Assembly: GCA_964352675.1 (NCBI GenBank)
Contig: CAYGSN010000005.1
Span: forward strand, 1-64,000
DNA length: 64,000 nt
DNA from: CAYGSN01 sp964352675
GTDB lineage: Bacteria; Pseudomonadota; Alphaproteobacteria; Micavibrionales; Micavibrionaceae
Direction of reading: 5' to 3'
Shown one piece after another: positions 8,927 to 17,971 of the stretch. The notes under the pieces were generated by a model. That model did not search any database, was not told the DNA's origin, and saw only the letters and a program-made list of their open reading frames with translations. Within the stretch, counting starts at the first letter, position 1; each line of letters starts with the position of its first letter. The translations under genes were made by a program, and so were the position numbers.

Positions 8927-8946
8927 TTGCATAAAATTTTATGCAA
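8927..8946. repeat. Perfect 20-base palindrome downstream of the prepilin-like array
   Basis: TTGCATAAAA at 8927-8936 is followed at once by its exact reverse complement TTTTATGCAA at 8937-8946, with T runs on both sides. As RNA it would fold into a hairpin followed by TTTT, but the stem has only four G-C pairs. It could be a weak bidirectional terminator, or an operator for the protease gene that starts 73 bases later. No -10/-35 pair in 8947-9019 is convincing; GATAAT at 8973 and TATACT at 8982 are the best -10 candidates. Confidence 0.6.
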
Positions 8947-9019
8947 TTTTAAAACACTCTCAATGAATTTGCGATAATCTATATACTGGGTCTAAGAATA
9001 ATAAGGGTGGGCATTCACA

Positions 9020-11647
9020 ATGAGCACGATTTTTTCGTCTTCTGATATTTCTTCAAATACAGTTTATACGTCTATGGATAACGAAATGCCGAACGGCTGT
9101 GGTTGTTCTGCTTGCATGAGCGGCGATGCCCCTCAGATTTTAACCACGTATATGGATTACCTGGACAATGGCGGCGGTGGAGACGGTGGTGATTATGCCG
9201 GAAAGCCGACTGCAACGCCTGAGCAATTTGCGGATTACCTGACAGACGGGTTTTGGCAGGATACTGGGCGCTCCGCACGGTCCTGGAGTCAGGACACAGT
9301 AACATATAGCCTCACAGGCTTCTCAGCGGGCCAGGAGGCCGGTATTAAGCTGGCTCTGGATCTTTGGGCGGATGTAGCGGATATCAGCTTCTCCGAGGTT
9401 GCTAGCGGTGCAATGATGGCAATTTCAGAGGGCAATGATGGCCGCGCCTATTCCAGCTCTGTCACTTCAGGCGCAAATATTGTTTCGAATATCATCTCAA
9501 TGGATTTCAATGTTTTCGGCAATCCAAACGATATTGGTGATTACGGCCTGATGACGGCCATTCATGAAATCGGACACTCTTTGGGTTTGGGCCATACTGG
9601 AAATTACAATGGCAGCGCGACCTACGCCAATGATGCGCAATGGGCCAATGACAGCCACCGTTATTCCGTGATGTCGTATTTCGATGATACAAACACCGGC
9701 AGCGATCATTGGGGATCGGACGGATACTGGGAATATTCAGCTTCCCCGATGCTCTATGACATTCTGGCGATTCAGAATATTTACGGCGCCGATTATTCAA
9801 CCCGCGCAGGCAATACGACATACGGATTTAATTCCAATGCAGGCCGCGCGATTTACGATTTTTCAGTCAGCGACGCCCCTGTGGCGATTTGGGATGGCGC
9901 GGGAACAGATACAATAGATGTATCAGGTTATTCAACCAACCAAACAATTTATCTCACAGAAGGTGATTTTAGCTCTGTCGGTTACATGACGAACAACCTT
10001 GTGATTGCTTATGGTGCGGTGATTGAGAATGTCACGAGCGGGTCAGGAAACGATGTCATTTACGGCAATGACGTTCAAAACGGCATCTGGGCTGGTGCGG
10101 GGAATGATACAATCCACGGCAGTGGTGGCAATGATGTTATTACGGGCCGTGAAGGAACAGACGAACTGGTGTATAGTCTGTCATTGGATAACTTCTTATT
10201 CGACTTCACAGATGGTGGTGTGAACGGGGTTACGATTACCAACCTGACTGATGGATCTTATGATCTTGTTGCAGAGGTAGAGAACTTCACATTTAACGGG
10301 GTAACTTACACTTATGCAGAGCTGCAAACTGCAGGTGCTAGCTCTTTAGAGAAAGTCGCCGCGCGTTTTCAGTGGGCAGGCGGTGAATATCGCTATAATT
10401 CTACAGAAGTTGAGACCACATTTATTGATGCAACCACCATGGGCCATGTCGGGCAATCGGGCAATCAGTTCAAGGTTGTTAGACAGGTTGATGGCTATTC
10501 GATTGCGGTCCAGGATGCTGATGCAGCAGGAACAATCTTACTTTATGGAACTGATGGAAATGACAGCCTGACCGTTCAAGGTGCTCATAACAGTGGGATC
10601 GCAAAGCGCATCGAGGGCGGCGATGGAAATGACACGATTGTGTCTGCCACAGCTGGCGTTGATATGCTCTTTGGAGAGGCTGGCAACGACCAGATTTGGG
10701 CCGGAGATAACGATGATACGCTCGTTGGTGGATCTGGTGATGACACCCTCTATGGTGAAAACGGCCATGATCTTCTGCTTGGTGGATTGGACAATGATAC
10801 GCTGTATGGCGGGTCCGGCAATGATTACCTTCAGGGAGAAGCAGGAGCGGATACGCTGCATGGCGGAAATGATGGCGACCGTCTAGAAGGTGGTGCCGGA
10901 GATGATGTTCTCAACGGTGATGCGGGCGGAGACAAGCTATTTGGTGATGCCGGAGATGATATTATGAATGGTGGCACTGGCGAGGACTACTTATACGGTG
11001 GTGCTGATAATGATACCATGAACGGTGGTGCTGATCGTGATTTCTTATACGGAGATACAGGAAATGATACGCTGAACGGCGATGCTGGAAACGACAAGCT
11101 ATTTGGTGAAGATGGTGATGATATCCTGAATGGTGGAACAGAAGATGACTTGCTCGTGGGTGGAGCGGGGGCCGATACATTAAATGGTGGAGCGGGAAGT
11201 GACCAGCTTGACGGTGGTAACGATGCAGATCGCTTGAATGGCGATGCCGGGGTGGATTACCTGTACGGCGGTGCAGGGAATGACACGCTGGTAGGGGGAG
11301 ATGGTGTTGACTTTCTCTATGGAGAAGCCGGCGATGATGTCTTTGGCTTTACCAATATTGACGGTTCGATTGATCGCATTAAGGATTTTACCTACAACGG
11401 CGGCAACGGAGATCAAATCAATATAACCGATATTTTGAGCGGATATACACCTGGGTCAAGTGACATTAATGACTTTGTGGTTTTCTTTGCTAAAAACGCC
11501 AATACATGTGTATTGAAGGTCAATGCAGATGGCGTAGGCAATGATTTTGTGACAATTGGGTATATTGCAGGCTCTAATATGGTGGGCGTGAGTGCCGACG
11601 ACTTGATTTCCAACGGCACCCTTATCACAGACCAGTCTCTGCTATAA
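9020..11647 (+). CDS. Serralysin-family (M10) RTX metalloprotease, type I secretion substrate
   Basis: The 875-residue protein lacks a Sec signal peptide. The zinc motif HEIGHSLGLGH lies at residues 182-192 (ligands His182, His186, His192; catalytic Glu183), and a Met-turn SVMSYF has its Met at 218, as in serralysins. From about residue 340 to 780 runs a long series of GGxGxDxLx nonapeptides, which bind calcium in a parallel beta-roll after secretion. The last 90 residues end in a hydrophobic LITDQSLL-type tail, typical of type I secretion signals. Such proteases are exported through an ABC/membrane-fusion/TolC channel and degrade extracellular proteins; no transporter or inhibitor gene is in this window. 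A GGGTGGG about eight bases before the ATG supports the start. A CGCSAC cysteine motif near the N-terminus is unusual for the family. Confidence 0.93.
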   Translation: MSTIFSSSDISSNTVYTSMDNEMPNGCGCSACMSGDAPQILTTYMDYLDNGGGGDGGDYAGKPTATPEQFADYLTDGFWQDTGRSARSWSQDTVTYSLTGFSAGQEAGIKLALDLWADVADISFSEVASGAMMAISEGNDGRAYSSSVTSGANIVSNIISMDFNVFGNPNDIGDYGLMTAIHEIGHSLGLGHTGNYNGSATYANDAQWANDSHRYSVMSYFDDTNTGSDHWGSDGYWEYSASPMLYDILAIQNIYGADYSTRAGNTTYGFNSNAGRAIYDFSVSDAPVAIWDGAGTDTIDVSGYSTNQTIYLTEGDFSSVGYMTNNLVIAYGAVIENVTSGSGNDVIYGNDVQNGIWAGAGNDTIHGSGGNDVITGREGTDELVYSLSLDNFLFDFTDGGVNGVTITNLTDGSYDLVAEVENFTFNGVTYTYAELQTAGASSLEKVAARFQWAGGEYRYNSTEVETTFIDATTMGHVGQSGNQFKVVRQVDGYSIAVQDADAAGTILLYGTDGNDSLTVQGAHNSGIAKRIEGGDGNDTIVSATAGVDMLFGEAGNDQIWAGDNDDTLVGGSGDDTLYGENGHDLLLGGLDNDTLYGGSGNDYLQGEAGADTLHGGNDGDRLEGGAGDDVLNGDAGGDKLFGDAGDDIMNGGTGEDYLYGGADNDTMNGGADRDFLYGDTGNDTLNGDAGNDKLFGEDGDDILNGGTEDDLLVGGAGADTLNGGAGSDQLDGGNDADRLNGDAGVDYLYGGAGNDTLVGGDGVDFLYGEAGDDVFGFTNIDGSIDRIKDFTYNGGNGDQINITDILSGYTPGSSDINDFVVFFAKNANTCVLKVNADGVGNDFVTIGYIAGSNMVGVSADDLISNGTLITDQSLL
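10615..11340 (+). repeat. RTX nonapeptide-coding repeats in the protease
   Basis: Degenerate 27-base units encode GGxGxDxLx repeats with frequent GDAGNDxLxGG variants, covering most of this interval without interruption. The units differ at third positions, so they are repeats at the protein level, not exact DNA repeats. They form the calcium-binding beta-roll. Confidence 0.85.
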
Positions 11648-11803
11648 AATAAAACCTACGCTTTTGTATATAATACTTCTGGGGCTAATATTTTTAAAGC
11701 TTTCTTAAGGGCTTTGCAAATATAATGGTACTATAGGATAGTGCATTGAATTAAGAGCAAAAAAGCACTCCTAAAAGACAAGGCAACAGAGGGAATATGC
11801 CAG

Positions 11804-13939
11804 GTGGATGATAATCATATAGTAATTAGCAGCAGTGATATAAAAAATTACATCAACTTGCCTAAGCTTGATGATGCCTATCTTGAAGAGCATGCCAAGC
11901 CGTCGGTTACGCCTTTCGGTTGGAAATTTTCGTCGGCTTTGGACTATAAATTTGATACGGATATAGTTTTTCCAAAATTAAAAGAGAAAAAAGATATCGG
12001 GAAAAAGAACTCTGCTTTGGGTATTGAAGATGACGAGCTTCTCATAGAACACGATAGTGAAGTCACTGTTAAATTTGTTGAATCGAATGCAGGCTATAAA
12101 AATACTCTCGGAAAATATGAGGTCTCTGAAGATGGAACCATCCAATCCGTCAACCTTATTTTTGAAAATGCTCAAAAAACCAAATCAGGCTCAGAATACA
12201 GTTTTGTAGTGGAGCCAACCAAAGAACTGGGTTTTTTCATTATTGCTGATGGATACTCTCAAAATAAAAAATTTAAAGATCTGAGCGATGAATCGGAGAT
12301 GAAGTTTATCTATGATTTGGGCGGGAAAGAAGAGCGCCTGGCGAAGATTACTGACGATGCGGATGATATAAGTTTAGTTGCTGTTCACGACGGCAAAGTA
12401 ACTGTTTTGAAGGGTGAGATTTATCATTCGACCATCAGGGGCGAGATGACAAATTTGAACCCAGATGGTGAAGTGCATGCAATTTCCGGGGTTATTGATA
12501 AGGATAATCCAGATATTTTGCGCGTTGGTTTTGAGGATTTAAAAAACCTTGGCGATTCTGATTTCAATGATCTAATTTTTGATGTTGTGACGAAGGCTAT
12601 CCCAGTTGATGGTCCTGTTACGATTATTATCAAAGGGACTTCAGAAGACGATATTTTGGTTGGTACGGATGATGATAACCTGGTTTTGGCTTATGAGGGC
12701 GATGATGTCATTGTGGCTTCAGCCGGTGATGATGTCATCAGAGGCGGTCTAGGTAGTGATACGATTGATTATTCCACGATGACCACAGCAGTTGTTGTGA
12801 GCTTGTTTGAAGGAACGGCCGATAAAGATGCTGATGGTATAATTGATGATGATTTGGACAGTGTTGAAAATGTTGTCGGAACGGACTTTAATGACGATAT
12901 TTTTGGATCAGATGCAGCGAATATTCTTGAAGGTGGAGCAGGAGATGACCTGATCCGTGCGGCAGCCGGAGATGATACGGTATATGGTGGAGCGGGCCAT
13001 GATGAGATTAACGGAAATGAAGGTCATGATACTCTATATGGCGGCGATGGAAATGACCGTGTTGGCGGTAATGATGGCAATGACGTTATTCATGGTGATG
13101 CCGGTGATGACATGGTGTATGGGCATCGCGGAAATGACACCCTTTATGGTGATGCCGGTAATGATCGTTTAGAAGGCGGGCAGGGCGACGATTTGCTTTT
13201 TGGTGGTGAAGGCGATGATGTTCTTTTGGGACAAGATGGTTCTGATGAACTTCATGGCGGTATTGGTGTTGACCAACTATACGGTGGTGCCGGGGATGAT
13301 ATCATCTACGGTGATGAAGGAGATGACTTCCTCTATGGCGGAATAGATAATGACACCCTGCATGGAGGTGTTGGTGTAGACAAGCTCTATGGTGAAGATG
13401 GTGATGATACCTTGAACGGCGGGGATGACGGCGATCTTTTGGCAGGCGGAGCTGGGAACGATGTTCTGAATGGTGACGCAGGGAATGATATGTTGCTTGG
13501 TCAAGGCGATAATGATGTTTTAAATGGCGGTGCCGGGGATGATCAGCTCTATGGCGGTGACGGCGATGATATTTTGATCGGTGGTGCCGGCCAGGATGTG
13601 CTTTATGGCGGTTCTGGAAATGATACATTTGCTTTTGATGTTGCTTCTCTGGATGGTCAGACAGATAGGGTTCAAGACTTCACCTATAACGGTGGAACCG
13701 GGGACATGATTGATATTTCAGATGTGCTGACTGGGTTTACTCTTGGTGAAAGTGATATCAGTGATTTTGTGGTTTTCTTTGCCCGTGATGCCAATACCGC
13801 TGTTTTGAAAATTAATGTTGATGGACAGGGCAATGATTTCATTACGATTGGTTTGTTTGCCGGGTCTGATATGACAGGCATAACCGCACAGGATCTGATT
13901 GATAATGGAACACTAATTGCCAACCAGATCCTGGTTTAG
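11804..13939 (+). CDS. RTX repeat protein with DUF4114-like domain, type I secretion substrate
   Basis: The frame begins with GTG at 11804, ten bases after AGAGGG. The upstream ATG at 11797 is out of frame, so the GTG start seems real (711 residues). Residues 1-80 are unlike anything I recognise. A domain around 90-262 contains NTLGKYEVSEDGTI and ends in LGDSDFNDLIFDV (about 249-261), the signature of DUF4114 domains in secreted calcium-binding proteins. Residues about 280-610 are RTX nonapeptides. The last 90 residues closely match the C-terminus of the preceding protease (shared DFTYNGG, SDFVVFFA-type and NDF(I/V)TIG blocks, DNGTLI tail), implying the same transporter. No catalytic motif is visible, so an adhesin or matrix role is likelier than an enzymatic one. 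The 156-base upstream gap contains TATAAT at 11669 and 11721 without clear -35 partners. Confidence 0.85.
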   Translation: MDDNHIVISSSDIKNYINLPKLDDAYLEEHAKPSVTPFGWKFSSALDYKFDTDIVFPKLKEKKDIGKKNSALGIEDDELLIEHDSEVTVKFVESNAGYKNTLGKYEVSEDGTIQSVNLIFENAQKTKSGSEYSFVVEPTKELGFFIIADGYSQNKKFKDLSDESEMKFIYDLGGKEERLAKITDDADDISLVAVHDGKVTVLKGEIYHSTIRGEMTNLNPDGEVHAISGVIDKDNPDILRVGFEDLKNLGDSDFNDLIFDVVTKAIPVDGPVTIIIKGTSEDDILVGTDDDNLVLAYEGDDVIVASAGDDVIRGGLGSDTIDYSTMTTAVVVSLFEGTADKDADGIIDDDLDSVENVVGTDFNDDIFGSDAANILEGGAGDDLIRAAAGDDTVYGGAGHDEINGNEGHDTLYGGDGNDRVGGNDGNDVIHGDAGDDMVYGHRGNDTLYGDAGNDRLEGGQGDDLLFGGEGDDVLLGQDGSDELHGGIGVDQLYGGAGDDIIYGDEGDDFLYGGIDNDTLHGGVGVDKLYGEDGDDTLNGGDDGDLLAGGAGNDVLNGDAGNDMLLGQGDNDVLNGGAGDDQLYGGDGDDILIGGAGQDVLYGGSGNDTFAFDVASLDGQTDRVQDFTYNGGTGDMIDISDVLTGFTLGESDISDFVVFFARDANTAVLKINVDGQGNDFITIGLFAGSDMTGITAQDLIDNGTLIANQILV
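12650..13620 (+). repeat. RTX nonapeptide-coding repeats in the DUF4114-like protein
   Basis: Tandem degenerate 27-base units encode GGxGxDxLx motifs, interrupted early by a non-repeat segment (about 12770-12890) carrying a DADGIIDDDLDSVENVVG stretch, which is common between RTX blocks. The predicted product is a calcium-binding beta-roll. Confidence 0.8.
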
Positions 13940-13946
13940 CGGTTGA

Positions 13947-15674
13947 TTATAGTTCCAGATCAAATTCTAAATCCCAGAAATCATAGATATTCTGCAACTC
14001 CTGATCGGTGATCGCATCGCTGGTCAGGAAGAAATCATACAACTGGATATCGGCTGCGAACGGTGTCTGGTTTGTGCTGTCTCCGAGGCTAAACCTGTTC
14101 GCCACTGAATAATCATCCCGTGGATCGAAATTGGTCGCGGTTGTTGTGTTCACGTATCCATCGGCAGAACTGGTGGAATTGAACCTGAGGAAAATAATAA
14201 AATCATCCCCGCTGCCAAGACCTGTTCCAATTGCCTGTACCGCATTCGCAGAATTGGCCTGAAAAGCAATGGTGCCGCCAGATTGCGTGATAATCCGTGA
14301 AAAATTGGTGGTCGTCCCTGCCGTATTCGTGAAGTTCCCTAAAATGGAAAAGGACGCAATAGCGCCGGAAAATTTACCGCACAGGCCAATGGTGAAAGTC
14401 GTGCTGTTTGAAAAGTCACTGTCGAGCAAGAGACGGTCAGTGGTATCCGTAAAGCGGATATAGTTTGTTGTGAACTCCGGCCCTGTCGCCGCGCCGGGAA
14501 CTGAAAAATCCGTCCCCTGCAATGCGGTTATCGTATCCACAATATTCGATGAGGAATATGTCTTGGCACTGCCCCGCGCATGAATTCGGGAAATGACATT
14601 ATCCAAAGACTGAAGGGGATCGCCGTTTTGAACAGTGATGTTCGCCGCGCTGCGAAACGGCAACGGGTTTGTGGCGTTGTCTATCGCCACGCTGGGCGTT
14701 GCACCCAATGCCCCGCCGTCACCGTAATTCACGAAGCCCTCAAGGGTTGATCCGTGAAGCGGGGCCTCTCCTTCGGGCAGGATAATCACGCCGCTCGTGG
14801 CATCTGTGCGGGTCACTGAAACATCCCCTGTGGCTGTGCCATCGTCCTCAACCGCAATCGCCCCTGTGCCGCTTGGTGCGGTCCAGTCTGTTCCGCCGTC
14901 ATGAACAACATCAAATTCCACCCTGTCCGTGCGGCTTACAAGATTGGTGATATACGGCCCCAACGCCCCCGTAACGGGCTTGCCGAAATGCTTGGCAATC
15001 TTCCGCGCCTCCCTCTCCGCATACTCTTCGGCCCCGGCTTGCGTAAGGTGGAAGTTATCCGTCATTTCCAGATCGTAAACATCAATCCCGCGCACCACAT
15101 AGGACACCTCGTCAATGATTTCCAACTGCGCCTGACGTACCAGATTATACCCCGCATCAAAATCGCCGCTCTGGCGGGTCCGGTTCAGGATGTTCATAAA
15201 GATTGTAGCATTGGGGAAATCGCTTTTAATCTGTGCCAGAAATTCTTTGTAGAATGTTTTGTATTGCGCCTTGGTATGCGGAAATGACGTGTTGATGCCG
15301 TCACTCTGCCCCAGATCAACCTTGACGGCCGTATATGTATCTTTATCGGACACAGGATCGATTTCAGCGGTATATCGCGCCCCTTTGGATGATGTTGTAT
15401 CATCCCAATAATACCGCGCCCCTGTGTCTCCTGAGGCATCATATGACGATTTGGTGAGATACTGGTTTGTCGCCGCCGCATCGGTATGCGTGATCGTGCC
15501 GGGAAAGTACAGCGCCGCTTCCGCCTGGAACGCCGTGTCACCCGCCCCGCTATAGGCTGTAAACAGCTGGTCCTGTAAGGATTGCCCGGTCGCAAGCACG
15601 ATAGCATCGTTGATTACTGTGATTTGGGCGGCGTGCGTTTGCGCGCTCAGGCCCAGTCCTAAGCCTAGTTTCAT
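13947..15674 (-). CDS. Secreted SGNH/GDSL-type hydrolase with lectin-like C-terminal domain
   Basis: The ATG at 15674 (575 residues) is preceded six bases upstream by GGAGA and opens a short signal-like sequence, MKLGLGLGLSAQTHAAQ. An upstream in-frame start at 15737 would add 21 residues that spoil this signal. The N-terminal 220 residues look like an SGNH hydrolase: GQS with Ser32 as nucleophile, an Asn in the MNILNRT block, and DNFHL with Asp206 and His209. That places it near sialate O-acetylesterase or carbohydrate esterase families. The C-terminal 180 residues (YIRFTDTTDRLLLDSDF through DIQLYDFFLTSDAI) resemble a concanavalin/LamG-like jelly roll. A role trimming acyl groups from an extracellular glycan is plausible. 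It converges on the RTX gene, leaving seven bases between stops. Confidence 0.75.
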   Translation of the reverse strand: MKLGLGLGLSAQTHAAQITVINDAIVLATGQSLQDQLFTAYSGAGDTAFQAEAALYFPGTITHTDAAATNQYLTKSSYDASGDTGARYYWDDTTSSKGARYTAEIDPVSDKDTYTAVKVDLGQSDGINTSFPHTKAQYKTFYKEFLAQIKSDFPNATIFMNILNRTRQSGDFDAGYNLVRQAQLEIIDEVSYVVRGIDVYDLEMTDNFHLTQAGAEEYAEREARKIAKHFGKPVTGALGPYITNLVSRTDRVEFDVVHDGGTDWTAPSGTGAIAVEDDGTATGDVSVTRTDATSGVIILPEGEAPLHGSTLEGFVNYGDGGALGATPSVAIDNATNPLPFRSAANITVQNGDPLQSLDNVISRIHARGSAKTYSSSNIVDTITALQGTDFSVPGAATGPEFTTNYIRFTDTTDRLLLDSDFSNSTTFTIGLCGKFSGAIASFSILGNFTNTAGTTTNFSRIITQSGGTIAFQANSANAVQAIGTGLGSGDDFIIFLRFNSTSSADGYVNTTTATNFDPRDDYSVANRFSLGDSTNQTPFAADIQLYDFFLTSDAITDQELQNIYDFWDLEFDLEL

Positions 15675-15710
15675 ATTCGATCTCCATTTGATTGAGGAAG
15701 GGGGATTTTT

Positions 15711-15726
15711 TAGGAATTCTTTCCTA
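15711..15726 (-). promoter_or_regulatory. Small hairpin in the leader of the SGNH hydrolase gene
   Basis: TAGGAA (15711-15716) and TTCCTA (15721-15726) form a six-base-pair stem with a four-base loop, about 40 bases before the SGNH start. It could act in mRNA stability or be incidental. Confidence 0.3.
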
Positions 15727-15748
15727 GAAAAAACCAAATTTTGAGTTT

Positions 15749-15773
15749 TGTCAACACAAGGTCAACGACCTTG
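15749..15773 (-). promoter_or_regulatory. TTGACA -35 with adjoining inverted repeat (candidate operator)
   Basis: Read on the minus strand, a consensus TTGACA occupies 15754-15749. Immediately upstream lies the dyad CAAGGTC-AAC-GACCTTG (15757-15773). A 17-base spacer would place the -10 at 15731-15726 (TTTTCT), which is poor. A regulator binding just upstream of a promoter that needs activation would fit both observations. The rest of the 123-base gap to the plus-strand gene at 15861 shows nothing clear. Confidence 0.35.
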
Positions 15774-15860
15774 CGCATAAATAAAAGCTCTTAATGCTGC
15801 ATTGAAAGCGTGATAGTCTTGGAAGCTAAAGGATTTCCAACCGCTTAATCAAAAATATTT

Positions 15861-17126
15861 ATGAGCACAGATTATAATTCAGAAGGGCACAGGCCAGAAT
15901 CGTATTCGCGTAGCCATTTGGACCGGTTTATTGGTTTTTACGCGGTCTTTATCGGAATTTATTTTTTCACCTCTCCCTTTTATATTTTTCACAGCGGGCT
16001 TCCGCAGCCGTCCGATCTTTTGTTGGCGGTGATGATGGTACCGGTTTTGGCAATCATATTTATGAACCAGAAAAAATCTATTTCCTGGGCGCACCTTGCT
16101 GGGACCTGTTTTGTTTTGGTGACAATTATTGTGAATTTGATTCACTATTCATATTTTCCTGTCCCGCGCTTTCTATTCTCGAGTACTTACTATGTTTACA
16201 ATTTTATGGCGTTTATTTTCTTTTCCTATATGTTTCGCAATTATCCCAAAGAAATGATGCGCGCGGCTTATATCGGCTTGGCTGCTGTTATTATTTTGCA
16301 AATTCCTCATATTCATCTGTTTCCAGATCAAACCTGGAGGCAAACTGGAACTTTTAACAATCCTAATCAGCTTGCATATTGGTCATTGTTATCACTGATT
16401 GTGTTGGTTTTGTTCAGGCACAATAATCGCTTTAATCTCATGGACTTCTTTCTTTTCTTTGTGTTGCTATATTTACAAACTCAGGCCATTTCAAAGGCAG
16501 GTATGATTACATTCGCTTTGGCTGTTTTGTGCCTGCCCTTTGTGCCCCAGATGTCGAAAATGGGCCGCATTTTTATTTTGTTAACACTATGTGCTGGGGT
16601 GGTATATGGCGTGTTCAACTATGACAAAATCCTGGCCATTCCTGATAAGGTTGTGGAAGTGGAGCGCGTTGTAGCACGATTAGAAACGATTGGAGAAGAT
16701 GAGGATGACAATCCTCTTGTGCGCGGCTACGGGCGTTTATACGAATTTCCTGAATATGTTCTTTTGGGGGCCGGGGAAGGGGCTTATGAGCGTTTCAATC
16801 CGGTTCATCCAAATGAAATTCATTCTGGTCTGGCCACCATTGTTTTTTCTTATGGGATTGCCGGGACAGCTTTCTTTGCGTTTTTCCTTCTGTCTATTTT
16901 GAACCGCCAACCATGGTATTACGTGTTTTTATTTGGGTGTGTTTTTCTCTACAGTCTTCCTCATCAGAATATTCGATTTACACATTTTTGGGTATACCTT
17001 GGAATTTTGGATGCAACGCGACACTATGCCAAGGCAAAGCGCCCAAAAGTTCAGGCATATCTGCAGAACCATCTGACCAATTCAAAAACAAGGTATCCAA
17101 TATATCAGGGAAAAAATACAACCTAA
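15861..17126 (+). CDS. O-antigen polymerase/ligase-like membrane protein (Wzy/WaaL type)
   Basis: The 421-residue protein is strongly hydrophobic, with about ten predicted membrane segments. Two features are typical of the O-antigen ligase/polymerase superfamily. One is the GTFNNPNQLAYW motif near residue 170. The other is a long periplasmic loop with HPNEIHSGL followed by FSYGIAGTAFF near residue 315. These proteins join lipid-linked oligosaccharides to each other (Wzy) or to lipid A core (WaaL) in the periplasm; sequence alone does not decide between them. It is the first gene of the sugar cluster, followed two bases later by an FkbM methyltransferase. Its base composition is clearly more AT-rich than that of the next genes. 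Confidence 0.75.
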   Translation: MSTDYNSEGHRPESYSRSHLDRFIGFYAVFIGIYFFTSPFYIFHSGLPQPSDLLLAVMMVPVLAIIFMNQKKSISWAHLAGTCFVLVTIIVNLIHYSYFPVPRFLFSSTYYVYNFMAFIFFSYMFRNYPKEMMRAAYIGLAAVIILQIPHIHLFPDQTWRQTGTFNNPNQLAYWSLLSLIVLVLFRHNNRFNLMDFFLFFVLLYLQTQAISKAGMITFALAVLCLPFVPQMSKMGRIFILLTLCAGVVYGVFNYDKILAIPDKVVEVERVVARLETIGEDEDDNPLVRGYGRLYEFPEYVLLGAGEGAYERFNPVHPNEIHSGLATIVFSYGIAGTAFFAFFLLSILNRQPWYYVFLFGCVFLYSLPHQNIRFTHFWVYLGILDATRHYAKAKRPKVQAYLQNHLTNSKTRYPIYQGKNTT

Positions 17127-17128
17127 TC

Positions 17129-17971
17129 ATGAATAAACATCCGTATTTTAATAAATGGGACGTGGCGCTGGGGCGCAATGTTGCTAAGGCCTTGAAGAAA
17201 TTTACCGGCCAGAGTGCGTCCAAGCTTTATAGCAATGTGTCGGGTTTTTTGCCTGGCCATGTTGGCTTGAAGGTTCAGTATCTGGCCGATGATCTGTGTT
17301 TGATCGCGGGCAAGAATGCGCAGGTGCATTTCCCGTTCTCGGCTAATGACGCGCTGCCCATTCCCGTGGTGCATATGATGTCGGTCGGGATTACGGATTG
17401 GCTGAAGAACAAATATCAGTATCCTGGCTTTGTCGAGGTGGAACGCGGCGATACCGTGATTGATTGCGGGTCGTTTGCTGGAGGGTTTTCACTGTCAGCC
17501 GCGGATCGGGCCAAGGCAATCTATGCATTTGAGCCATCGCCGCGCAATTTTGCCGCGCTCACGAAAAACGCGCAGGGCCATGACAACATCACGCCGGTGA
17601 ATATGGGCCTGTACAACAAAACCACAACGATGAAAATGAACCTCAGTTCAACGCATGTCGATGACTCCCTTCTGGCTGTCGATCATGGTGAGGGCACGGG
17701 CGAGGTTGTTGATATCCTCTTGATTACACTGGATGAATGGGCGGCGGAGCAGGGCATTGAGGTGATTGATTTCTTCAAGCTGGAAGCCGAGGGCGTTGAG
17801 AATGAGGTGCTGGAGGGGATACAAAAAACCCGCGTGCGCAAGTTTGCTGTTGATTGCTCACCGGAGCGTGAGGGCCAATCGAACATTAATGAAATGCGTG
17901 ACGAGTTGGAAAAGCGCGGCTATGAGACAAAGAATTACCGCTACTGGCTTTATGCGCGGGAGAAAGCATGA
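17129..17971 (+). CDS. FkbM-family SAM-dependent methyltransferase
   Basis: The ATG at 17129, two bases after the preceding stop, gives 280 residues. The same frame stays open 216 bases upstream, but that stretch is the end of the polymerase gene. The SAM-binding loop VIDCGSFAGGF lies around residue 110 and is followed by YAFEPSPRNF, where the acidic residue should contact the ribose. DFFKLEAEGVENEVL then matches the conserved K(I/L)D.EG.E block of FkbM enzymes, although Asp is replaced by Glu. FkbM enzymes usually O-methylate sugars or polyketides; here a sugar hydroxyl is likely. It ends in an ATGA overlap with the glycosyltransferase gene. Confidence 0.8.
   Translation: MNKHPYFNKWDVALGRNVAKALKKFTGQSASKLYSNVSGFLPGHVGLKVQYLADDLCLIAGKNAQVHFPFSANDALPIPVVHMMSVGITDWLKNKYQYPGFVEVERGDTVIDCGSFAGGFSLSAADRAKAIYAFEPSPRNFAALTKNAQGHDNITPVNMGLYNKTTTMKMNLSSTHVDDSLLAVDHGEGTGEVVDILLITLDEWAAEQGIEVIDFFKLEAEGVENEVLEGIQKTRVRKFAVDCSPEREGQSNINEMRDELEKRGYETKNYRYWLYAREKA

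Noticed and set aside
11696..11715. AAAGC/GCTTT stem after the protease gene as a terminator
   Set aside because: The five-base stem has a ten-base loop and no following T run.
10615..13620. Tandem repeats as a CRISPR array or DNA minisatellite
   Set aside because: The units are degenerate 27-mers in frame that encode RTX nonapeptides. There are no unique spacers or exact repeats.
16913..17128. Upstream extension of the FkbM methyltransferase frame
   Set aside because: It overlaps the coding end of the polymerase-like gene and encodes no conserved methyltransferase sequence. The ATG at 17129 fits the family.
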